Positions 1 through 6,107 of a DNA stretch of 6,431 nucleotides are shown here, in pieces. Source of the stretch: Marinospirillum sp. (GTDB lineage: Bacteria > Pseudomonadota > Gammaproteobacteria > Pseudomonadales > Halomonadaceae); the NCBI GenBank assembly GCA_007119985.1, contig SKOQ01000218.1:1-6431 (forward strand), read 5' to 3'. The notes under the pieces were generated by a model. It was not told where the DNA came from and did no database searches. It saw only the letters and a program-made list of their open reading frames with translations. The position numbers and the translations under genes were made by a program. Numbering within the stretch: position 1 is the first letter of the stretch; each line of letters opens with the position of its first letter.

Positions 1-1
1 C

Positions 2-808
2 ATAGCGCTGGCCATCGCTGGCATCATCATGCAGACCCTCTGCCGTAATCCCTTGGCTGACCCAGGTTTACTGGGGGTCAACGCAGGAGCCAGTGCTTCC
101 CTCGTCACGCTCAGTCTCTTGCCTCTTGCGGCTGAATGGGGGGTATTTTGGCAGGCTTTACCTGGCGCATTGCTCGCCAGTGCTGGCGTATATCTGCTGT
201 CACGCCTGCAGCAATCGGATGGTCAAGCGCCTAACCCAACACGGCTCCTCCTCGCCGGTGCAGCCATCAGTGCCGTCTTGGGTGCCTATGTGCAGGCAAG
301 GGTGATGCTGAACCCGCAACTCTTTGATGGTTTTCGCTATTGGATGGCCGGTTCGCTCGCTGGACTCGGCTGGGTGGAGGTCTCCGCTTTATGGCCTTAT
401 CTGATTCCAGCGGCTCTTGTGCTATGGCTGATGTCGCCCAGTCTGGATCTGCTGCTCCTAGATCGCAACACGGCCTTATCGCTGGGTGCCCATCTGCAGC
501 GCCACTCTGCCATCGCCTGGCTCTGCGCCACGCTCTTGTGTGCTGCCGCTACAGCCGTTGTCGGCCCTTTAGCTTTTGTGGGCTTGGCCGCGGGACACCT
601 CGCTCGGGCCTGGTTTCCTTGTTCATTGCGCCTGTTGTTGCTCGGCGCTGGGTTGATCGGTGCTCTTTTGGTGTTGATGGCTGATTTATTCAGTCGAACA
701 CTGCTGCCGCCCCGAGAGCTGTTAACAGGCATCATGATTGCCGCGCTGGGTGCGCCTTTTCTGTATCTGATTGCACGCCGAGGCAACACTGAGCGAGACG
801 CGGCATGA
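2..808 (+). CDS. FepD-type ferric-siderophore ABC transporter permease, 5' end missing
   Basis: This is an inner-membrane permease subunit of the FecCD/BtuC family, which forms half of the channel that carries ferric siderophore from periplasm to cytoplasm. The frame is open from base 2, and the first visible residues (IALAIAGIIMQ) are already inside a family transmembrane helix. The ATG at 29 is therefore internal, and roughly 65-70 residues are missing. About 268 residues are visible, almost all hydrophobic helices. The stretch NPLADPGLLGVNAGAS (about 37-103) matches the FepD type rather than FepG. The family's late motif appears as GPLAFVGLAAGHLAR (563-607), where homologues usually read VPH at the AGH position. 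The final ADLFSRTLLPP and ALGAPFLYL segments are also typical of the family. The stop overlaps the next gene by 4 bases (ATGA, 805-808), which implies translational coupling. The family is secure. The exact siderophore is not known. Confidence 0.93.
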   Translation: MALAIAGIIMQTLCRNPLADPGLLGVNAGASASLVTLSLLPLAAEWGVFWQALPGALLASAGVYLLSRLQQSDGQAPNPTRLLLAGAAISAVLGAYVQARVMLNPQLFDGFRYWMAGSLAGLGWVEVSALWPYLIPAALVLWLMSPSLDLLLLDRNTALSLGAHLQRHSAIAWLCATLLCAAATAVVGPLAFVGLAAGHLARAWFPCSLRLLLLGAGLIGALLVLMADLFSRTLLPPRELLTGIMIAALGAPFLYLIARRGNTERDAA

Positions 809-1851
809 TGACACCCCGTTTTCCTCTCTGGAGCTGCGGCCCCATCACGATCCTGGCCCCATCAAAAGCGGCGTTACACACCACCCTCTTCGGTTTTTTG
901 GGGCTGCTCGGCTGTTTACTGCTCAGCCTGACCCTTGGTGAATCTGGCCTCTCTCCAGCGCGTCTGCTTCAAGCGCTGGCAGGTCAGGCGGAGGCCTACG
1001 AACACTGGCTTCTCTGGCAATCTCGCCTCCCGCGTGCGCTGACAGCACTGGGTGCAGGTGCAGCATTAGGCATCGCCGGAGCCGTCTTCCAAAGCCTGAG
1101 CCGCAACGCCTTAGGCAGTCCTGATATCATCGGTATCAATGCCGGTGCCAGTGCAGGAGCCGTTTTATGCTTGTTATTTTTGCCCAGCCTGCCACTTGCT
1201 TGGGGAGCCTTGTGCGGCACGCTACTGGTGCTGGTGCTGCTGTTGCCTGGACTCGGCAACAGAGGCGAGTTTTCGAACCGGCTGATTGTGATGGGGATTG
1301 CCGTCAATGCACTGGCCATCGCCATCATCCAGTTCACCCTCACTCTGGTGCAACGTGAGCAGGCCCAACAGCTGCTTGGCTACCTCTCTGGCAGTCTGGC
1401 GCATCGAGACTGGCAGCAGGTGAGCTGGATTGCCCTCACGCTGGCCGTAGCGGTGCCTGGACTTTTGTTATTGAGCCGCCGACTCAACTTGTTGACGCTG
1501 GGGCCAGAGACCTCCATCAGCCTTGGCCTGCCTTTGCGCCAGACGCAGCTCACGGCCATCCTGTTCGCCAGCCTGCTCGCTTTGGGGGCGGTGCTCTGTG
1601 CTGGTCCGGTGAGCTTTATCGCGCTTGTCGCCCCGCATTTAGCACGCTGGAAAAACCAGCAACTGGCCTTGCTGCGCTCAGGGGTGATCGGTGCCTTGCT
1701 GCTGCTGGGCGCGGATACGCTGACACTGCTTTTACCCGGCCAGCAGCGTCTTCCTGTGGGGGTGTTAACGGCCATGCTGGGTGGCAGCTATCTGACGCTC
1801 CTGCTGCTAGGCCAGATGTTCAAACGCAAGCCATCATCCCTGACCCACTGA
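805..1851 (+). CDS. FepG-type ferric-siderophore ABC transporter permease
   Basis: This second FecCD-family permease (348 residues) would pair with the upstream FepD-type protein to form the inner-membrane channel. The sequence shows the WQSRLPRAL motif (71-79), then AGAVFQSLSRNALGSPDIIG (91-110), in which LGSPDIIG is the FepG-type variant of the family signature. A likely ATPase-coupling segment follows around GLPLRQTQL (241-249), then GPVSFIALVAPHLAR (267-281) and LPVGVLTAMLGGSYL (316-330). The family histidine motif is intact here (APH), unlike in its partner. The protein is slightly longer than E. coli FepG (about 330) because of a roughly 20-residue N-terminal lead before the first helix. 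Two tandem ATGs (805 and 808) are possible starts. I use 805, which overlaps the preceding stop, and only a weak GAG-type ribosome site lies upstream. The gene is co-transcribed with its neighbours by layout. It is intact, with no frameshift seen. Confidence 0.94.
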   Translation: MMTPRFPLWSCGPITILAPSKAALHTTLFGFLGLLGCLLLSLTLGESGLSPARLLQALAGQAEAYEHWLLWQSRLPRALTALGAGAALGIAGAVFQSLSRNALGSPDIIGINAGASAGAVLCLLFLPSLPLAWGALCGTLLVLVLLLPGLGNRGEFSNRLIVMGIAVNALAIAIIQFTLTLVQREQAQQLLGYLSGSLAHRDWQQVSWIALTLAVAVPGLLLLSRRLNLLTLGPETSISLGLPLRQTQLTAILFASLLALGAVLCAGPVSFIALVAPHLARWKNQQLALLRSGVIGALLLLGADTLTLLLPGQQRLPVGVLTAMLGGSYLTLLLLGQMFKRKPSSLTH

Positions 1852-1892
1852 AGATGCACCCGCCGCATTAAGCCTTTTTATTGACCTTTTCT

Positions 1893-1896
1893 GGAG
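1893..1896 (+). promoter_or_regulatory. Ribosome binding site deciding a GTG start
   Basis: The GGAG at 1893-1896 directly abuts the ATG at 1897, which is too close for efficient use. It sits 6 bases before the in-frame GTG at 1903, which is normal spacing. This favours GTG as the true start of the ATPase gene. Confidence 0.6.
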
Positions 1897-1902
1897 ATGC
1901 TC

Positions 1903-2739
1903 GTGATTGCTGAACACGCCTCGGATGACATGCTGCAAGGACAAGGACTCCAGCTGGACTATGCCGGCAACACGGTGATCGCTGGATTGGATATCCGTAT
2001 TCCACGCGGACAGCTGACGGTGATTCTAGGCACCAATGGCTGTGGTAAATCCAGCCTGCTGAAAATGCTCTGTCATGTGCTCCCACCTGGCCAAGGACAG
2101 GTGTTTTTAGATGGGCAGGCACTGAGCGCCATGTCACCCAAAGCCAGAGCGCGCCAACTGGCTCTGCTGGTGCAAAAACCTGAGTTGCCTGATGGAATAC
2201 TGGTGCAAGAGCTGGTCAGCCGTGGCCGCTATCCACATCAAAGTTTATGGCAGCAGTGGTCGCAAGAAGATGAGCGAGCCGTCACTGAGGCACTCTTGGC
2301 GACTGGATTAATAGAGATGGCCCAACGCCCTGTTGCGAGCTTATCTGGCGGTCAACAACAGCGTGTCTGGCTGGCCTTGATTCTGGCCCAACAAAGTGAA
2401 GTGCTGCTGCTGGATGAACCCACCTCTTTTTTGGATATCAGAGCCCAGCTATCGGTCATGGACTTTTGCAAAACGCTGCAGCAAAAAGGCAGAACGCTGG
2501 TGATGGTGCTCCATGATATCAATCAGGCACTGCGCTATGCAGACCATTTGATTCTGATGCGAGCTGGGCAGTTACGGGCTCAGGGGGCACCAGATCAATT
2601 GATCAGCGAAGCCCTGTTCCAAGAGGTCTTTGATCTTGAAGCGCGTATTATTCAAGATCCAGAAGCTGGCTGCCCGATGCTGATTCCACGCCTTCAACAG
2701 CGACAGACATCCTGGGGACAAGCAGAACACAAAAACTAA
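1903..2739 (+). CDS. FepC-type ferric-siderophore ABC transporter ATP-binding protein
   Basis: This cytoplasmic ATPase of the FepC/FecE class would power the two permeases just upstream. Numbered from the GTG start (278 residues), the Walker A motif is GTNGCGKSS at about 43-51, the Q-loop glutamine is near 91 (LVQKPELPDG), and RGRYPHQSLWQQW is at about 107-119. The signature LSGGQQQR is at about 147-154, Walker B VLLLDEP at about 167-173, the D-loop SFLD follows, and the switch histidine is in VLHDINQ near 204. RGRYPHQ and the closing IIQDPEAGCPMLIP segment closely resemble E. coli FepC (RGRYPHQ; IIDDPVAGTPLVVP, recalled from memory). The Walker A loop has Thr for the usual Pro and ends in Ser-Ser rather than Ser-Thr, both tolerable changes. 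The alternative start at ATG 1897 adds two residues but has no ribosome-site spacing. The gap to the upstream permease is about 50 bases, with no clear terminator or promoter, so one operon is likely. Confidence 0.93.
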   Translation: MIAEHASDDMLQGQGLQLDYAGNTVIAGLDIRIPRGQLTVILGTNGCGKSSLLKMLCHVLPPGQGQVFLDGQALSAMSPKARARQLALLVQKPELPDGILVQELVSRGRYPHQSLWQQWSQEDERAVTEALLATGLIEMAQRPVASLSGGQQQRVWLALILAQQSEVLLLDEPTSFLDIRAQLSVMDFCKTLQQKGRTLVMVLHDINQALRYADHLILMRAGQLRAQGAPDQLISEALFQEVFDLEARIIQDPEAGCPMLIPRLQQRQTSWGQAEHKN

Positions 2740-2753
2740 TGAGAATACTTTTC
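2735..2753 (+). promoter_or_regulatory. Candidate Fur box upstream of the AraC-family regulator
   Basis: The 19 bases actaatgagaatacttttc match the classical Fur consensus (GATAATGATAATCATTATC) at 13 of 19 positions by hand count. Read as a 7-1-7 site, TGAGAAT-A-CTTTTCA (2740-2754) fits TGATAAT-N-ATTATCA at 11 of 14. It overlaps the TAA stop of the ATPase (2737-2739) and lies ahead of the regulator gene. That placement fits iron repression of a separate regulator promoter, but I see only weak promoter boxes here (TTGAGT at 2756-2761 with an A/T-rich stretch around 2779-2786). Confidence 0.5.
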
Positions 2754-2815
2754 ACTTGAGTCTAGGTTCATTTACTGGAAAAATATGCATTTTAAATGCC
2801 TTCATACTCCAGCCA

Positions 2816-3757
2816 ATGGATGCCAACTCATCGATGTCAGCTTGTTATTCTCAAGAGTCCTGTGAGACACGCCTGTTTACGCATCATGACCTGCTGGATT
2901 TTGGTCAGCGTTATGCTCTGGATTACCGCTTTCCTGACCTCAGCGGTTCAGGCAGCATCTTGCAGGGTCAGGTGGAAGAACTCAAAGTGCGTCCGGGCAT
3001 GCAGCTGGTCTACTCCAATGTGCGGGTCATCGCACCTTATGAATCCAGCTCGCTGAATCCTCGCCCGCTGAACATGATTATTGTGCTGCAAGGGCAGGTC
3101 AGGTTAAGGCTCGGTGGCGAATCCATCCTGCTTTCAGAGCAGATGGCCTTAACAGTGGGACTCGAACAAGGTGTGCAGCTTGATGCCTTTCAGCCATCAG
3201 AACAAAATCTGAAAGTCCTGAGTCTCAGCCTCAATCACAGCGCCCTGGACGAGCTGGGTATTCCCCTGCGTAGCGGCAACTGGTGGTTGACCTGGAAGCT
3301 CCCCCTGCACCTGTATCAAGGCTTATTGTTTTTTCGCAAGGATATGCAGCTGGCCAAGCTCTATCTTGAAGGCATGGGCCTACAGCTACTCTCTCAAGGA
3401 TTAACAGAAGAACCCACTGCATCGTGCAAAACTCGCCTTCTGCCTCAAGAACGCCTGCGCCTTGAACAAATCCATGAGCTGATCACCACTCACCCGCAGA
3501 AGGACTATAGCCTCAGTGAGCTGGCCCAGTTAGCGGCGATGAGCCCCAGCAGCCTGCGCAACAAATTCAAGGCTTATTATGGGCAGACCCTGTTCAACTT
3601 TCTGAAACAGCAACGCTTGCAAATGGCCCACCATTATTTAATGCAAGGCTTTAGCGTCCAGCAGGCCGCTCACTTCACCGGCTACAGCCACGCCACCAAT
3701 TTTACCACTGCGTTTCGCAAGCATTTTGGTGTCGCGCCCAGTTCACTGGTGCGCTAG
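2816..3757 (+). CDS. AraC-family transcriptional regulator, PchR-like siderophore-responsive type
   Basis: This is a cytoplasmic AraC/XylS-family activator, probably controlling the adjacent receptor gene with the ferric siderophore as ligand, as known for PchR, AlcR and YbtA. From ATG 2816 it has 313 residues. An N-terminal ligand domain with no strong motif spans about 20-190 and includes IIVLQGQVRLRLGGE. Two helix-turn-helix units follow at the C terminus: YSLSELAQLAAMSPSSLRNK (about 231-250) and VQQAAHFTGYSHATNFTTAF (about 281-300), then RKHFGVAPSS, the normal family ending. The start is uncertain. The frame is open back into the ATPase gene, a TTG lies at 2756, and ATGs at 2816 and 2834 both lack a good ribosome site. 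I prefer 2816 because the TTG form would add 20 residues starting just after the candidate Fur box. A gene beside a TonB-dependent receptor with a repeat-rich intergenic gap supports the role, but the ligand is inferred. Confidence 0.9.
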   Translation: MDANSSMSACYSQESCETRLFTHHDLLDFGQRYALDYRFPDLSGSGSILQGQVEELKVRPGMQLVYSNVRVIAPYESSSLNPRPLNMIIVLQGQVRLRLGGESILLSEQMALTVGLEQGVQLDAFQPSEQNLKVLSLSLNHSALDELGIPLRSGNWWLTWKLPLHLYQGLLFFRKDMQLAKLYLEGMGLQLLSQGLTEEPTASCKTRLLPQERLRLEQIHELITTHPQKDYSLSELAQLAAMSPSSLRNKFKAYYGQTLFNFLKQQRLQMAHHYLMQGFSVQQAAHFTGYSHATNFTTAFRKHFGVAPSSLVR

Positions 3758-3758
3758 T

Positions 3759-3796
3759 TCGCTTACTTCATAGCTATCTAATCGCTTGGCATAGCT
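3759..3796 (+). repeat. Tandem direct repeat, candidate AraC-family operator
   Basis: Two copies of a composite word lie side by side: TCGCTT-N4-CATAGCT at 3759-3775 and TCGCTT-N2-CATAGCT at 3782-3796. The CATAGCT parts start 21 bases apart, about two helical turns. The second copy overlaps the predicted -35 box (3786-3791). AraC-family activators commonly bind direct repeats with this spacing, one half-site touching the -35 box, so this is a plausible site for the regulator encoded immediately upstream. ATAGCTAT at 3770-3777 is also a perfect palindrome, so a dyad reading is possible. Confidence 0.5.
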
Positions 3797-3814
3797 CAAA
3801 CAAACTTTTATAGC
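3786..3814 (+). promoter_or_regulatory. Predicted sigma-70-type promoter of the receptor gene
   Basis: TTGGCA (3786-3791, 5 of 6 to TTGACA) and TATAGC (3809-3814, 4 of 6 to TATAAT) are separated by exactly 17 bases. Transcription would start near 3821, giving a leader of about 50 bases before the ATG at 3871. It overlaps the direct repeat on its upstream side and the Fur-like dyad on its downstream side. Confidence 0.55.
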
Positions 3815-3838
3815 AAATAATAATGCCTCTTATTTGCT
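3812..3838 (+). promoter_or_regulatory. Inverted repeat with Fur-like site at the receptor promoter
   Basis: AGCAAATAA (3812-3820) and TTATTTGCT (3830-3838) are perfect 9-base inverted repeats around a 9-base centre. The central 19 bases (3816-3834) match the Fur consensus at 11 of 19 positions by hand count. The site covers the -10 box edge and the predicted transcription start, where a repressor would block RNA polymerase. Fur is the natural candidate for a siderophore receptor gene, but the arms extend beyond a standard Fur box, so another dimeric repressor cannot be excluded. Confidence 0.5.
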
Positions 3839-3857
3839 GGCTTTGGTTTGTCATCCT

Positions 3858-3861
3858 GGAG
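3858..3861 (+). promoter_or_regulatory. Ribosome binding site of the receptor gene
   Basis: GGAG at 3858-3861, followed by AAAAAGCGC, lies 9 bases before the ATG at 3871. No comparable site precedes the upstream in-frame ATG at 3823, so this site fixes the start. Confidence 0.65.
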
Positions 3862-3870
3862 AAAAAGCGC

Positions 3871-6033
3871 ATGTTATTTGACTTACTCACCTCACGTCGG
3901 GCGAGCCGACTTGGTTTACTGACCCTTCCGTTCCTATTCAGCCTGCCTGTTGCTGCACAGGATAACGGCCAAGAGCTGGAAACACTGATCATTCGAGAGC
4001 GTCAATTATCGGCAGATTCCGAACAGCGCGATAGCTATGCCGCAGGGGCCAGCACAACAGCCACCAGCCTCCCGCTGTCGATCAAGGACACGCCTCAGGC
4101 CGTGAGTGTGATGACCCACCAGCAGATCCGCGATCAAGCCTTGGGCACCAGCGGCGAAATCCTGCATCAGGCTCCGGGCATTTCGATGAACCGTAATGAC
4201 AGCAACCGCTTCAACTACTCTGCGCGCGGCTACTCAATCAGCACCTATCAGTTCGATGGACTGCTGACGCCGATTCAGAGCTATTGGAACTTTGGGGATA
4301 CAGACTGGGATAGCGCCATCTATGATCGGATCGAAGTCATCCGTGGTGCCACTGGCCTGTTAACAGGAACAGGCGATCCTTCTGCCAGTGTCAACTACAT
4401 CCGCAAAAAGCCTCTGCCTGAATTCACGGCGCGGGTCAGTGGTGATCTGGGGCGCTGGGATCAACGACGTGGTGTGGTGGATGTCTCAACACCACTGGAT
4501 AGCGCAGGAAGAACCGCTGTACGTTTTATTGCGGTACACGATGAGCGCGACACCCACGTCGACAATATGAGCCACAATAAATCCACCTACTATGCCGTGC
4601 TCAATTCACAGCTGACACCCCAGACCAACCTGAGCTTGGGCGTGGAATACCAGCATAATCAGACTGATGGTGCGGGCGCTGGTTTTCCCATGTTCTATGC
4701 CGATGGCAGCCGAACCGATTTTGGTCGTTCTGCATCGAATAACACCGACTGGTCTGTTTTCTACAATGAAACCACCCGTGCTTTCATCGATCTCCATCAC
4801 TTTCTTGCCAATGATTGGCAGCTCAGGGCCGCCTATAGCTATGACGAGGGCAACTATGGCCTGACCTACCTCTTTCGCAGTGGCTTTCCTGATCGCAATA
4901 CAGGTGAAGGCATGTCGGCCTATTTCGCCGATTACCGAGGCGATCGCAGCCGTCAGGATGTCCACTTCACCGCACAGGGACCCTTCGCCTTTCTGGGACG
5001 CGAACATGAAGCCGCCTTCGGGTTGGTACGGATGCAGGACAAGCTCGACATGCGTCTCGCCACACCAGCAGGCGCGGCACCCAGCATCGGGGCTTACCGA
5101 GATGGTCAAGGTCAAGCGGTTGCAGAGCCAGAATGGGGCGTACGCGCCAGCGTGGATGACAGTGAGTTAGTGCAAAGTGGGGCCTATGGGGTGGCTAGGT
5201 TTTCACTGACCGACCCCTTGCATTTGATCGTCGGTGCACGCCTCACCCACTGGGAACTGGATCAGGTCTACTTTGGTGATGCGCGCCAATACTCCTATAA
5301 CGGCGAAATAACGCCTTATGCGGGTCTGATCTACGACTTTAATCCAGCCTTGAGTGGTTATGCGAGCTATACCGAAATCTTCCAAACGCAAAATCTGCGC
5401 TCCACAGACGGCTCTCTTTTAGACCCCATCACTGGCCGCAACTATGAAGTGGGACTCAAAGCGACCTTGGCCGATCAGCTGGACATGAGTGTGGCTCTTT
5501 TCCGCAGCACCCAAGATGGCCTCGGCCAGGCGATCCCAGGTGAAACAGTGAACGGCCGACCAGACACCCAAGCCTACCGTGCCACTCACGGTGCGACAGT
5601 CGCCGGTTTTGAAGCCGAGCTGACAGGTCGCCTCGCGCCTGGCTGGAACATGAATGCCAGCTTCACACTGGCCAATCCAACCAGCGCAGATGGCCGTCGT
5701 ATGAATACCAGCCATCCTCGTCAGCAAGCCAAGCTGTTTACCAGCTACCAGTTTGACGGTGACTGGCGCGCCCTACGCCTCGGGGGTGGGATGAACTGGC
5801 AGAGCGCCATCTACCGAGATACGCGTGGGCCTGCTGGCACAACGCGCGTCACTCAAGGCAGCTATGCTGTGGTGGATCTGATGGCGCGTTATGATTTCAC
5901 GCCAGACTTCAGTATGCAGATGAACCTGAACAACCTGCTGGACAAGGAATACTATGATCAGGTTGGGTTTTATAGCCAAGCCTGGTGGGGCACACCGCGC
6001 AACCTCCGCGTGTCGTTCAGCTATCAGTTCTAG
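3871..6033 (+). CDS. TonB-dependent outer-membrane ferric-siderophore receptor
   Basis: This is an outer-membrane gated beta-barrel that imports a ferric siderophore using TonB-ExbBD energy. From ATG 3871 it has 720 residues, a usual length. A signal peptide (Arg-Arg near 9-10, then LGLLTLPFLFSLP) is likely cut after VAA at about 29. A TonB-box-like ETLIIRE lies near 37-43. The plug runs from about 67 to 182: DTPQAVSVMTHQQIRDQ, QAPGISMN, a RGYSI segment with FDG, then IEVIRGATGLLTGTGDPSA. The barrel follows, ending YYDQVGFYSQAWWGTPRNLR and a terminal Phe typical of outer-membrane proteins. These features resemble the FhuE/FpvA/FoxA group of hydroxamate-type receptors, but the substrate is inferred. 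There is no N-terminal STN signalling domain, so it is a transporter only. The upstream ATG 3823 is rejected because it lies at the predicted transcription start, lacks a ribosome site, and would add 16 residues that obscure the signal peptide. Confidence 0.94.
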   Translation: MLFDLLTSRRASRLGLLTLPFLFSLPVAAQDNGQELETLIIRERQLSADSEQRDSYAAGASTTATSLPLSIKDTPQAVSVMTHQQIRDQALGTSGEILHQAPGISMNRNDSNRFNYSARGYSISTYQFDGLLTPIQSYWNFGDTDWDSAIYDRIEVIRGATGLLTGTGDPSASVNYIRKKPLPEFTARVSGDLGRWDQRRGVVDVSTPLDSAGRTAVRFIAVHDERDTHVDNMSHNKSTYYAVLNSQLTPQTNLSLGVEYQHNQTDGAGAGFPMFYADGSRTDFGRSASNNTDWSVFYNETTRAFIDLHHFLANDWQLRAAYSYDEGNYGLTYLFRSGFPDRNTGEGMSAYFADYRGDRSRQDVHFTAQGPFAFLGREHEAAFGLVRMQDKLDMRLATPAGAAPSIGAYRDGQGQAVAEPEWGVRASVDDSELVQSGAYGVARFSLTDPLHLIVGARLTHWELDQVYFGDARQYSYNGEITPYAGLIYDFNPALSGYASYTEIFQTQNLRSTDGSLLDPITGRNYEVGLKATLADQLDMSVALFRSTQDGLGQAIPGETVNGRPDTQAYRATHGATVAGFEAELTGRLAPGWNMNASFTLANPTSADGRRMNTSHPRQQAKLFTSYQFDGDWRALRLGGGMNWQSAIYRDTRGPAGTTRVTQGSYAVVDLMARYDFTPDFSMQMNLNNLLDKEYYDQVGFYSQAWWGTPRNLRVSFSYQF

Positions 6034-6039
6034 CCAAGC

Positions 6040-6089
6040 TCGGCTCCTGGGACAGTGTGATTCAACATCTCGCCCTGCCCAAGAGCCGA
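6040..6089 (+). terminator. Hairpin after the receptor gene, possible terminator without a T-run
   Basis: TCGGCTCCTGGG (6040-6051) pairs with CCCAAGAGCCGA (6078-6089) with a single mismatch, and the stem extends by CAG/CTG (6053-6055 with 6075-6077) across one bulged A. That gives about 15 pairs around a loop of about 19 bases, starting 7 bases after the receptor stop. It also lies just past the stop of the converging gene. No T-run follows on either strand, so it may be a weak bidirectional terminator or a structure that protects the mRNA end. Confidence 0.4.
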
Positions 6090-6107
6090 TAAAACCCTCA
6101 CCCAACC

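Noticed and set aside
2..1851. Similarity between the two permeases as a recent tandem duplication
   Set aside because: They match different ancient subtypes (FepD and FepG) with modest identity. Paired paralogues are normal for this transporter class.
1852..1902. Possible promoter or terminator between the second permease and the ATPase
   Set aside because: The short gap has T-rich stretches (1873-1879 and 1887-1890) but no stem before them and no paired -35/-10 boxes, so it reads as an operon spacer.
1868..2137. Minus-strand frame opposite the start of the ATPase gene
   Set aside because: It covers the Walker A region of the ATPase in antisense and has no family features.
2756..2815. TTG start extending the AraC-family regulator by 20 residues
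   Set aside because: It is a rare start codon without a ribosome site, just after a candidate Fur box and overlapping possible promoter bases. The extra residues show no family resemblance. The true start among 2816 and 2834 stays uncertain.
3823..3870. Upstream ATG extending the receptor by 16 residues
   Set aside because: It sits at the predicted transcription start and inside the inverted repeat, has no ribosome site, and would hide a clean signal peptide that starts at 3871.
4606..5115. 169-codon open frame on the minus strand inside the receptor gene
   Set aside because: It lies wholly antisense to a well-supported receptor gene, shows no recognisable motif, and its composition is what the complementary strand of that gene would give.
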